Assembly: GCA_040954595.2 (NCBI GenBank)
Contig: CM082578.2
Location: 62,001-126,000, forward strand
Direction: 5' to 3'
Origin: Balanoglossus misakiensis
Lineage: Eukaryota > Hemichordata
DNA: 64,000 nucleotides
Shown: positions 11,301 to 19,496 of the stretch, in pieces
Layout of the letters: each line of letters opens with the position of its first letter
Numbering within the stretch: position 1 is the stretch's first letter
Position numbers and translations under genes: made by a program
The notes under the pieces: model-generated
Seen by the model: the letters and a program-made list of their open reading frames with translations, nothing else
Told to the model about the DNA's origin: nothing
Database searches by the model: none

Positions 11301-11879
11301 ACAGAATTGGAAGCTTTGGCCGTCATTCATGCTATCCGACAATGTGATCACTATGTACGGAGCAACCATGTCACTATAGTGACTGATCACTCCAATCTGA
11401 CTTACATGTTTAAACAGAAAATACCAAGGGGGCGTATTGGCCGTTGGATAATGACCATGCAGCAGTACGATTACGAAATTATCTATAGACCTGGTAAGAA
11501 ACACATGAATGCTGACGGGTTGTCAAGGAGACCATATCAACAATGTGAGGGGTACAAGTCTGACGTCACTGATTTAGAGCATGCGCCTGAAATGAATTAC
11601 AAGCCTAACAGTCAGCCAATGGTAGATAAGTGTGTAAACACTGAGCCCATAAACTCACCTTGTATAAATAATATACATACAGGGCAACAAACCGAACCTA
11701 GGGTTCATAATTCTGCTAATAGTGAGGACACATCTGGGTATGGGATTTTACTTAACAGTTCTAACGACACTTCTAACACTGACGTGGAGGAAAATGCTTC
11801 CAACACTGAAGTGGATAAAACATTCGACAGTGAGGTGCAATCACGAATGAAGGAGAACAGAGAAAGGATAATTATTTGA
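8322..11879 (+). CDS. Gypsy Gag - protease - reverse transcriptase - RNase H
   Basis: 1185 open codons. Residues about 45-215 are a retrotransposon Gag domain (GEAERWFYRLS, FMNGLRPDI). Residues about 297-310 form a CCHC zinc knuckle (CFNCGRYDHIARNC) that binds RNA. An aspartic protease active site LIDTGAH lies near residue 383. The RT follows with FCTDFRHLN near 706 and the YIDD catalytic box near 807. RNase H has YTDSSTHALG near 952 and TELEALAV near 995. The HMNADGLSRRP connection is near 1060. A roughly 110-residue Asn- and Ser-rich linker ends at TGA 11877-11879. Integrase continues in the -1 frame. Gag and Pol share one frame without a break. The start at 8322 is in the PBS; Met-26 (8397) is an alternative. 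Confidence 0.93.
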   Translation: MVENPGRRNKSIGDRNGDVQRKDYSMDREMLNDMNSQISEIRQVTLRAGGQVGPGFFSGTETENAHRWWKKYIDFADFKQWSDEKRLKGIGLYLTGEAERWFYRLSAEKKNDLTTLQNVFLARFDKCGPMWLYDEKLFRLKQLPDQTVEQYAELICEKAEKAKKTDEELLSFFMNGLRPDILKFVAGMSPEDFETAYKHARTAEVVAGLPETDEPEAGLLQQISTRIDDMKQEDEEMKTKSSAADHRGRSTKREKKSPNYRARERTIDNKVKRNRYNFTGHSAQRFPRHSQFNSRACFNCGRYDHIARNCSKYGFSGNVSKPSRKFYFDGSSDRRSCTGINALGKEGAYNVKDGVNFVNKDGCAFHENVIPISICHEKVTSLIDTGAHITVAPIRLLELIPALKNYPMFKSRHNCVHTAHEDKLKVIGFMKIPAFIGNKRVLLYVNLVESLQHNLILGLDFMKRYRAVIDFKGNILRLQSDVPLRTNVDVNISPGSEMVIPVKVPYKYLTGVLGCICDKRTRLTPGILVAKGLAYSNKNFLPMRVVNTLDTVVKIKKNSVVGMFSPLPRNSEIVPLDNTAVNCVSPQGPRTQKETDYLMGQLKFNELEITKAQRKQLRDVLLHNMEAFVDSSGRLGNCDVIKHTIRLQEGAAPFRRPPYRVTLEKRRELERQVDQLLEQNIIEPSTSPFASPVVLVKKPDGSWRFCTDFRHLNNITVPDSFPLPRTDESLEMLGKNKPQYFSTLDLQSGFFQLELDEESRPKTAFVTHQGLYQYRGLAQGLRNSPSCFQRTMQHVLRNIMWQYVLCYIDDIIIFSSSFEEHLQHIDTVLTRLRQAGLKLKPSKCQFMRKSVKFLGHIISKNGIAVDESKVTAVKEYPRPHTVTQLKSFLGLANYYRKFIKNFSIIARPLHKLLGKDTKFEWDDRCEHAFEKLKHVLCQAPILGYPDMNENFTIYTDSSTHALGFVLAQRQNGVERVILYGGRSLNCHERNYSITELEALAVIHAIRQCDHYVRSNHVTIVTDHSNLTYMFKQKIPRGRIGRWIMTMQQYDYEIIYRPGKKHMNADGLSRRPYQQCEGYKSDVTDLEHAPEMNYKPNSQPMVDKCVNTEPINSPCINNIHTGQQTEPRVHNSANSEDTSGYGILLNSSNDTSNTDVEENASNTEVDKTFDSEVQSRMKENRERIII
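8323..8340 (+). promoter_or_regulatory. Candidate primer-binding site
   Basis: TGGTGGAGAATCCGGGTA starts two bases after the LTR, in the position and with the TGG start expected of a tRNA primer-binding site. The tRNA was not identified. The first ATG of the long open frame (8322) overlaps it, so the real gag start may be a later Met, for example near 8397. Confidence 0.5.
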
Positions 11880-13045
11880 GTAAATTTCTTAATTATTTAG
11901 AGAATGATGAGTTACCAACTGATCAAAAGTTAGCTCGTAAATTTGTTAGTATGGCTCCAAATTATGACATTGTTGACGGGGTTTTGTATCATTTTTGGAA
12001 ACCCACGGGGAAATCAGCTAGTAAATTAGATTGTGTTAGACAGGTTGTGATACCTAAGTCCTTAAGAAATTATGTTCTGCGGTGGGCTCATGATTGTGTT
12101 TTAGCGGGACATTTGGGATACACTAAAACGTTGGGAGTTTTAAGACAGAGGTATTTTTGGGAAAGGATGCCCCGGGATGTTAATATGTACGTAAAGACAT
12201 GCGCACATTGTCACACACGAAAGAGAGCCACACCCCCTACTCATGCTAAGTTGTTATCAGGACCCTGGGACCGACTGGGTATGGATATTGTGGGACCCCT
12301 CCCTAGAACGTATGATGGTCATAAATACATCTTAGTACTTACTGATTACTTTACTAAATTTCCACTAGCATACCCATTACGTAATGCACGAGCTGAGACA
12401 GTCGCTAAGATCTTGTTTGATGAAGTAATTGCTACTTATGGCAGCCCCAGAGTTTTGCTGAGTGATCAGGGATCGAATTTTTTATCCCAAGTAGTTCGTG
12501 AAACTTGCAAATTTTTCAACATCCAGAGGAAAGTTTCGACCCCTTATCGTCCACAGACTAATGGCCTTACAGAGCGTTTCAATGGTTGCCTAGTCGACAT
12601 GCTGTCCATGTTTGTCGATAGTAAACAGAAAGATTGGGATCGGTACCTAAGTTCAGTGCTTTTCGCTTATAGAGTTAGCCCTCAAGAGTCCAGTGGGTTC
12701 AGTCCTTATTATCTGTTATATGGTCGGCATCCCACATTGCCCATGGATGTTGAATTCCAGCCAGTTGAGGGGAGGACAAGAAATATAGATACACACCTTA
12801 AACATTTAGCTGCTAAGAGGGAGATAGCTCATAAAATCGCCAAAGAGAATATAGATCGATATCAACAGAATATGAAGGACCGTTATGATCAAAATATCCA
12901 ACGGTCACAAAATCTAAAAGTGGGGGATCCTGTATATTTATACACACCTTCTGTTAAACCAGGAGTTAATAAGAAATTCATACATAAGGTCCTTACATTA
13001 TTTCTGAGAAGGTGGGTCTTGTTAATTATAAGTTGCGTTTCATAA
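11876..13045 (+). CDS. Gypsy integrase (frame -1 relative to RT)
   Basis: About 390 codons overlapping the end of the upstream frame by a few bases. The frame is also open upstream, so the listed start is not a real initiation codon. A zinc-binding HHCC region (HDCVLAGHLGYTKT ... CAHCHTRK) is followed by the catalytic core with MDIVGPL, LLSDQGSNF and TERFNG, supplying the DDE acidic residues that insert element cDNA. The last roughly 18 codons after FIHK are out of frame: the expected GPY/F module is found in the next frame (GPYIISEKVGLVNY, from 12988). The break therefore lies at about 12986-12990 and truncates the C-terminal domain. Confidence 0.9.
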   Translation: MSKFLNYLENDELPTDQKLARKFVSMAPNYDIVDGVLYHFWKPTGKSASKLDCVRQVVIPKSLRNYVLRWAHDCVLAGHLGYTKTLGVLRQRYFWERMPRDVNMYVKTCAHCHTRKRATPPTHAKLLSGPWDRLGMDIVGPLPRTYDGHKYILVLTDYFTKFPLAYPLRNARAETVAKILFDEVIATYGSPRVLLSDQGSNFLSQVVRETCKFFNIQRKVSTPYRPQTNGLTERFNGCLVDMLSMFVDSKQKDWDRYLSSVLFAYRVSPQESSGFSPYYLLYGRHPTLPMDVEFQPVEGRTRNIDTHLKHLAAKREIAHKIAKENIDRYQQNMKDRYDQNIQRSQNLKVGDPVYLYTPSVKPGVNKKFIHKVLTLFLRRWVLLIISCVS

Positions 13046-13545
13046 ATAGCACCAGGAATTATCGTAAAATCATACATGTAAATAGACTAAAAAGAGCTTA
13101 TTTGCGCCCCTCTGAGTTTGACTCATCCTCATCTGATGAGTCGTGTGAAGAAAACGATGTCCCAGAAACCACAAATTATGAAAATGGGACCGAAATATGT
13201 CAAAGTCCAGAAGCAGAAACATATGCAGAAAGAGACAATGGTTCTGATCAAATTGAGGGATTGAGAGATTTGTCGTCAAGGACAAATCCCAGTGCTTTCG
13301 ATGAAACTGACAACAATGGAAATTGTCAGACTAATGCTTCTGAGCCATTTTACGATATAGACAATGTGTTAAAGGGTCGATATAGAAATGGGAAATTACA
13401 GTATTTGGTTAAGTGGAAGAATTATTCAAACAAACATAATACTTGGGAGGATGAAGACAATTTGAATGAAACTGCGAAAGAGTATTTGATGAGAAATCCT
13501 GTAAAGATACAAGGGAAACAGGTTATAGCACATTTGCACATTTAA
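12988..13545 (+). CDS. Integrase C-terminal GPY/F module and chromodomain (shifted frame)
   Basis: Open from just after a stop at 12985 to TAA at 13545. It starts with GPYIISEKVG, the GPY/F motif, then NRLKRAYLRP, an acidic Ser/Glu-rich linker, and a chromodomain near 13348-13500 (FYDIDNVLKGRY ... LQYLVKWKNYS ... NTWEDEDNL). The aromatic and Trp positions expected for a methyl-lysine cage are present. Chromodomains at the integrase tail are known in chromoviruses and can steer integration to heterochromatin. Here it is separated from the integrase by a frame break, so it would not be made as one protein from this copy. Confidence 0.85.
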   Translation, partial: GPYIISEKVGLVNYKLRFINSTRNYRKIIHVNRLKRAYLRPSEFDSSSSDESCEENDVPETTNYENGTEICQSPEAETYAERDNGSDQIEGLRDLSSRTNPSAFDETDNNGNCQTNASEPFYDIDNVLKGRYRNGKLQYLVKWKNYSNKHNTWEDEDNLNETAKEYLMRNPVKIQGKQVIAHLHI

Positions 13546-14529
13546 ATCTATGGACAGAGAAATATATGCGTAACAGAGAAAAAAAACGGAAAAGGGAGAC
13601 ACGTGGTTGATTGAAATGAATATTTGAATATGACTGAGAGGTATGAGTGTTGGCCGGCCTGTATGAGTGAGTGTACGATTGGCGTGTCCCTTGATTCGTT
13701 TAATGTTACGTATAAGTTGTCGAATGACATTTTATTATCCGTTGGTTGCTGAGTTTAGTTGTAAGTGCTGTGCAACCTGGTTCCCGTGTCACTCTGTTTA
13801 AATGTGTTAATGTATTTGAGTTGTAAAGAAATTACCAGTGAAGTTTGAAGTTGCAGAGATTTTAACATTGGAGAAAAATGTTGTGAGTTGAATTTGCCGT
13901 TCGTTTGATGACCTAAAAATAGATGGTCCAATTTGTGTAAATAGCCCCTTTTAATGGCTATGTGTTTGTATAAAGAAACCAAAGAAAATCCCATTTTCGA
14001 ATGAAGAAAATGCCATTTTCGAAGTTGTAAAGAGTGGATTTTTGACAAAACGCTAGGATGTTTCAGTTTTAATTTTTGAATTTGCCCGACATGACGTAAC
14101 TCGAGAATAAGGAATGTCGGATGATCGTTCGATGTAAAAGAATGCAAGAGTATTTCGTTTGAGTCAATAAGACAACAGATATTAAGATTGTGTTCTATGA
14201 TGGATACAACGTTTTATGGGTTTACAGAAGGAGTTGCGATTTTATTGTTTATATTAGTAGGTGGATAGGTGTGCGAAGGTTTTATGTGCACATACTATTT
14301 TAAGTTTATATGTACTTTTATTCTGTAGTAATTTTTGGATTGTAATTTTATATATTTTTAAGACGATCACTTCATAGACATGACTAGATTTTTTTTTCAA
14401 ATATTTTACTTCAATTTTGTTATATATATTGTACTCTTACATTTCAAAATCATACGGTACATCTTAATATACTCTTGGGATGGAACTGAACGATTACCCT
14501 TGGTGTACTGCTCTTTAAGAGATTTGTGT
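13546..14529 (+). other. Gypsy 3' untranslated region
   Basis: About 1 kb between the pol stop and the polypurine tract, with no sense-strand open frame of note and no envelope-like signal peptide or transmembrane pattern. A short direct repeat (CCATTTTCGAA) occurs twice near 13990-14020. AT-rich towards the 3' end. Confidence 0.6.
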
Positions 14530-14548
14530 CCAATGCGGGACGCATTGG
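14530..14548 (+). promoter_or_regulatory. Perfect hairpin before the polypurine tract
   Basis: CCAATGCG-GGA-CGCATTGG: an 8 bp perfect stem with a 3-base loop, three bases upstream of the polypurine tract. It could fold in RNA. Role unknown. Confidence 0.6.
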
Positions 14549-14551
14549 TTT

Positions 14552-14564
14552 AAAAGGAGGGGAG
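14552..14564 (+). promoter_or_regulatory. Gypsy polypurine tract
   Basis: AAAAGGAGGGGAG directly abuts the 3' LTR start TGTTACG, the standard site for plus-strand priming. Confidence 0.85.
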
Positions 14565-15093
14565 TGTTACGATCTGTATAAAGGTCAAATACGATTTCAA
14601 GGGTTAATTAAGCCAGAGCTCGGGAATGTCAATGTTTGATAGTATTTGATTTTATGTATTTGAAGTAGATAGGGAGAGCGGGTGTTTAACTGACTGCTCT
14701 GATTCTCAATCATCACCGAACTGACTTTGTTATATAACACTTTATGTAAATTGGTACGTATAGAGTTGACTGATGTCCAATGAAATTGTAACACATTGTA
14801 TTTGTGATATTTTACATTATTAACCACGCCTTGAGAAAAGTAATTCTAAGAGAACTTTGTTTCCAAAGTTAGGAAGAATAATCTAACGGGAGATGGGAGT
14901 ACCTCAGGCTACTGAGCTCGTTCCCTTCCTCATGTACTTTACTGGGCGTATTTGATGTACTATATAATTCCGGACAATAAATGAACGTGAATCAGATACG
15001 TGTCTCCGTGGATCACTGTTCTCGTCAGAGCCCGATACCTCATCGCTACAGATTCCCCGATGCATGAACAATCATGAGAAACCAGCCGTAATA
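14565..15093 (+). repeat. Gypsy 3' LTR
   Basis: 529 bp, three differences from the 5' LTR. Ends ...CCGTAATA and is followed at once by the CTAC duplication and satellite. Confidence 0.93.
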
Positions 15094-15211
15094 CTACATC
15101 ATCAGATATCCAAATATGAAAAAATGATTTAGATTTTAGATGATTGTCCAAAATTAGCTGATATCTAATAAATGTAGTATTGAACCGTTCCATCCCCCCC
15201 ACCCCCCCCCC
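15094..15211 (+). repeat. Satellite unit L2, part after the Gypsy insertion
   Basis: Resumes with CTACATCATCAG (first four bases are the duplicated target) and ends in a C-tract interrupted by one A at 15201. Confidence 0.92.
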
Positions 15212-17436
15212 TTACATTATATGCGGTACGCCGATGTCAGCTTACCCGGCAGTACTGCAGGCCGTGCCCCCAACTAACATCGGTGTTGGAAACGCCCTGG
15301 TTAAATTCGGGCTTCCTCTATAAATTGACAGGCAATAATGCAGTCCTACCCAAACAAATGTCGAGTGTTGACCCGCTGTGACTTTCCCTCTTCGGTTTGC
15401 TCGACTTAGCCAACGTCTTTGTACTAGAGTGTCGGGTCTTTTGCAGAGCCAGGCCGAAGGAAATCCGACTTGATCACCGTTGCTAACGAACGCTAGTGTC
15501 TGTCATGGTGTGCCGGGGTTTTAGTCGAGCCAGGCCGTAGGAGATCTGACTTGATCAACGTGGTCAATGTACGCCTGTTTCCGCTCTAAAGTGCCGGGGC
15601 TTCAGCTAAACCAGGCCGTAGGAAATCCGACGTAATCACCGTTGATAACTTACGCCTGTCTGTGTCATATAGAGCCGGTGCACCAGCCGAGTCACGCCGT
15701 AGGAAATCTGACTTGATCAACGTGGTCAATGTACGCCTGTTTCTGCTCTAGAGTGCCGGGGCTTCAGCTGAGCCAGGCCGTAGGAAACCCGACGTGATTA
15801 CCGTTGTTAACTTACGCCAGTCTGTGTCCTATATATAGTGCCGGGGCATCAGCCGTGCCAGGCCGAAGGAAATGTGAGTAGATCAACGTGGTCTCTGTAC
15901 GCGTGTTTCTGCTCTAGAGTGCCAGGGCTTTAGCCAAGCCATGCCGTAGGAAATCTGACATGATCAACGTTGCTAACGAACGCTAGTGTCTGTCATAGTG
16001 TGCCGGGGTTTTAGTCGAGCCAAGCCGTAGGAGATCAGACTTGATCAACGTGGTCTCTGTACGCGTGTTTCTGCTCTAGAGTGCCGGGGCTTCAGCTGAG
16101 CCAGGCCGTAGGAAACCCGACGTGATTACCGTTGTTAACTTACGCCAGTCTGTGTCCTATATATAGTGCCGGGGCATCAGCCGTGCCAGGCCGAAGGAAA
16201 TGTGAGTAGATCAACGTGGTCTCTGTACGCGTGTTTCTGCTCTAGAGTGCCAGGGCTTTAGCCAAGCCATGCCGTAGGAAATCTCACTTGATCACCGTTG
16301 CTAACGTACGCTAGTGTCTGTCATTTTGTGACGGAGATTTAGCCGAGCCAGGCCGTAGAAAAATCGACTTGTTCAACGTTACCAGTGTGCAACTGTTTCT
16401 GCTCTAGAGTGTCAGGGTTTTAGCCGACTTATGCTGTAGGAAATCTGAGTTGATGAACGGGAATTCAATGTTAGAAAACCCGTGTGGAAAGTATCTCTAC
16501 CCGTTTGAAACTAAGAAAAGAATTTATTCTTATTTATTTTGTAAAAAAGACAATTTTTCGAAAAAAAGTTGAAAATGGTAATTTTGTCTTGGGTGATTCA
16601 AATTATACCACCTTTTCTGGAATTTGCAGCACTTTTTGCAAGAGAACGACACCTTATGCTCCATAATATTTCCGAAAATGAAGAAAAGAGTTAATTTTTT
16701 ATGATTTTTTAAAAATTTACCATTTTTGTCAAAATATGGCCAAAATGGCTATTTTTTCTTTAATTCCGTCAATATATCTGCATTTTTGGAGTGGTCGAAA
16801 GTTTTAACATACAATCAACATGTCATATATGATCAGGGCACCAAATTCGAAGAACAAAGGTTTTTTTTATTTTTTTTTCTTCTAAAAATGACATTTTCAA
16901 GGAAAATTTGGTAAAACGCAATTTTGTCTGCAGTGAGCCAAATTAGACGGTCTTTTGTGAAATTTGTATCGATATATACATACGAAGAGCATTCTATACT
17001 CCATCAGATTTCCGAAAATGTAGAAAACAGGTATTTTTTGTAATTTTCAAAAATTTACCATTTTGACCAAATTGTGGCTAAAATTGTTATTTTCGTGTTG
17101 AATGCCGCCAGTGTCACTGCTTTTAAAAGTCATCAAAACTTTTAACATACAAGCAATTGTTTATATATGATCAGGTCACCGAATTTATAAAATAAAGAAT
17201 GTTTTGCCTAAAAATGACCTTTTTGGTGCAAAAACGAATAAAACGCAATTTTGTATTAAATCAGCTCATTCAGAGTGCATTTTTTATAATCAGCACCATG
17301 TTTACATATAATGGAAATTTCATACATCATCAGATATCCAAATATGAAAAAATGATTTAGATTTTGGATGATTGTCCAAAATTAGCTGATATCTAACAAA
17401 TGTAGTATTGAACCGTTCTGTTCCCCCCCCCCCCCC
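15212..17436 (+). repeat. Satellite unit L3 (2225 bp, expanded)
   Basis: About 165 bp longer than neighbours because the TATATATA-bearing sub-monomer and its partner appear twice (near 15790-15950 and 16105-16275), a gain of one dimer. Confidence 0.92.
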
Positions 17437-19496
17437 TTACATTATATGCGGTACGCCGATGTCAGCTTACCCGGCAGTACTGTAGGCCGTGCCCCCAACA
17501 AACGTCGGTGTTTGAAACGCCCTGGTTAAATTCGGGCTCTCTCTTTAAATTGACAGGCAATAATGCAGTCCTACCGGAACAAATGTCAAGTTTTGAACCG
17601 CTGTGACTTTCCCTGTTCGGTTTGCCCGACTTAGCCAACGTCTTTGTACTAGAGTGTCGGGTCTTTTGCAGAGCCAGGCCGAAGGAAATCCGACTTGATC
17701 ACCGTTGCTAACGAACGCTAGTGTCTGTCATGGTGTGCCGGGGTTTTAGTCGAGCCAGGCCGTAGGAGATCTGACTTGATCATCGTGGTCAATGTACGCG
17801 TGTTTCCGCTCTAAAGTGCCGGGGCTTCAGCTAAACCTGGCCGTAGGAAATCCGACGTAGTCACCGTTGATAACTTACGCCAGTCTGTGTCATATAGAGC
17901 CGGTGCACCAGCCGAGTCACGCCGTAGGAAATCTGACTTGATCAACGTGGTCAATGTACGCCTGTTTCTGCTCTAGAGTGCCGGGGCTTCAGCTGAGCCA
18001 GGCCGTAGGAAACCCGACGTGATTACCGTTGTTAACTTACGCCAGTCTGTGTCCTATATATAGTGCCGGGGCATCAGCCGTGCCAGGCCGAAGGAAATGT
18101 GAGTAGATCAACGTGGTCTCTGTACGCGTGTTTCTGCTCTAGAGTGCCAGGGCTTTAGCCAAGCCATGCCGTAGGAAATCTGACTTGATCAACGTTGCTA
18201 ACGAACGCTAGTGTCTGTCATAGTGTGCCGGGGTTTTAGTCGAGCCAAGCCGTAGGAGATCAGACTTGATCAACGTGGTCTCTGTACGCGTGTTTCTGCT
18301 CTAGAGTGCCGGGGCTTTATCTAAGCCATGCCGTAGAAAATCTGACTTGATCACCGTTGCTAACGTACGCTAGTGTCTGTCATATTGTGACGGAGATTTA
18401 GCCGAGCCAGGCCATAGAAAAATCGACTTGTTCAACGTTACCAGTGTGCAACTGTTTCTGCTCTAGAGTGTCAGGGTTTTAGCCGACTTATGCTGTAGGA
18501 AATCTGAGTTGATGAACGGGAATTCAATGTTAGAAAACCCTTGTGGAAAGTATCTCTACCCGTTTGAAACTAAGAAAAGAATTTATTCTTATTTATTTTG
18601 TAAAAAAGACAATTTTTCGAAAAAAAGTCGAAAATGGTAATTTTGTCTTGGGTGATTCAAATTATACCGCCTTTTCTGGAATTCGCTGCACTTCTTACAA
18701 GAGAACGACACTTCATGCTCCATAATATTTCGGAAAATGAAGAAAAGAGTAATTTTTTTATGATTTTTTAAAAATTTACCATTTTTGTCAAAATATGGCC
18801 AAAATGGCTATTTTTTCTTTAATTCCGTCAATATATCTGCATTTTTGGAGTGGTCGAAAGTTTTAACATACAATCAACATGTCATATATGATCAGGGCAC
18901 CAAATTCGAAGAACAAAGGTTTTTTTATTTTTTTTTCTTCTAAAAGTGACATTTTCAAGGAAAATTTGGTAAAACGCAATTTTGCCTGCAGTGAGCCAAA
19001 TTAGACGGTCTTTTTTTTTAGAATTTGTATCGATATATACATACGAAGAGCATTCTATACTCCATCAGATTTCCGAAAATGTAGAAAACAGGTATTTTTT
19101 TGTAATTTTTAAAAATTTACCATTTTGACCAAATTGTGGCTAAAATTGTTATTTTCGTGTTGAATGCCGCCAGTGTCACTGCTTTTAAAAGTCATAAAAA
19201 CTTTTAACATACAAGCAATTGTTTATATATGATCAGGTCACCGAATTAAAAAAATAAAGAATGTTTTGCCTAAAAATGACCTTTTTGGTGCAAAAACGAA
19301 TAAAACGCAATTTTGTATTAAATCAGCTCATTCAGAGTGTATTTTTATAATCAGCACCATTTTTACATATAATGGAAATTTCATACATCATCAGATATCC
19401 AAATATGAAAAAATGAATTAGATTTAAGATGATTGTCCAAAATTAGCTGATATCTGATAAATGTAGTATTAAACCGTTCTGTTCCCCCCCCCCCCC
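17437..19496 (+). repeat. Satellite unit L4 (2060 bp)
   Basis: A good reference unit: all sub-monomers, both AT module pairs plus the final partial pair, and a C-tract of 13 bases. Confidence 0.95.

Larger units (their letters stand above)
7791..15093 (+). mobile_element. Ty3/Gypsy LTR retrotransposon with chromodomain, 7.3 kb
   Basis: A complete-length element: 5' LTR, candidate PBS, gag-protease-RT-RNase H frame, integrase frame, chromodomain tail, about 1 kb non-coding 3' region, polypurine tract, 3' LTR, flanked by a CTAC duplication. The two LTRs differ at only three positions in about 530, so insertion was recent. Two frame breaks in pol (near 11877 and near 12987) mean this copy probably cannot make a complete Pol unless the first is a programmed shift. 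Internal order PR-RT-RH-IN identifies Ty3/Gypsy, and the C-terminal chromodomain suggests a chromovirus-like lineage. Confidence 0.95.

Noticed and set aside
13755-14147. A possible envelope-like or accessory gene in the Gypsy 3' region
   Set aside because: The frame is antisense, without signal peptide or membrane segment pattern, and the sense strand has no comparable frame.
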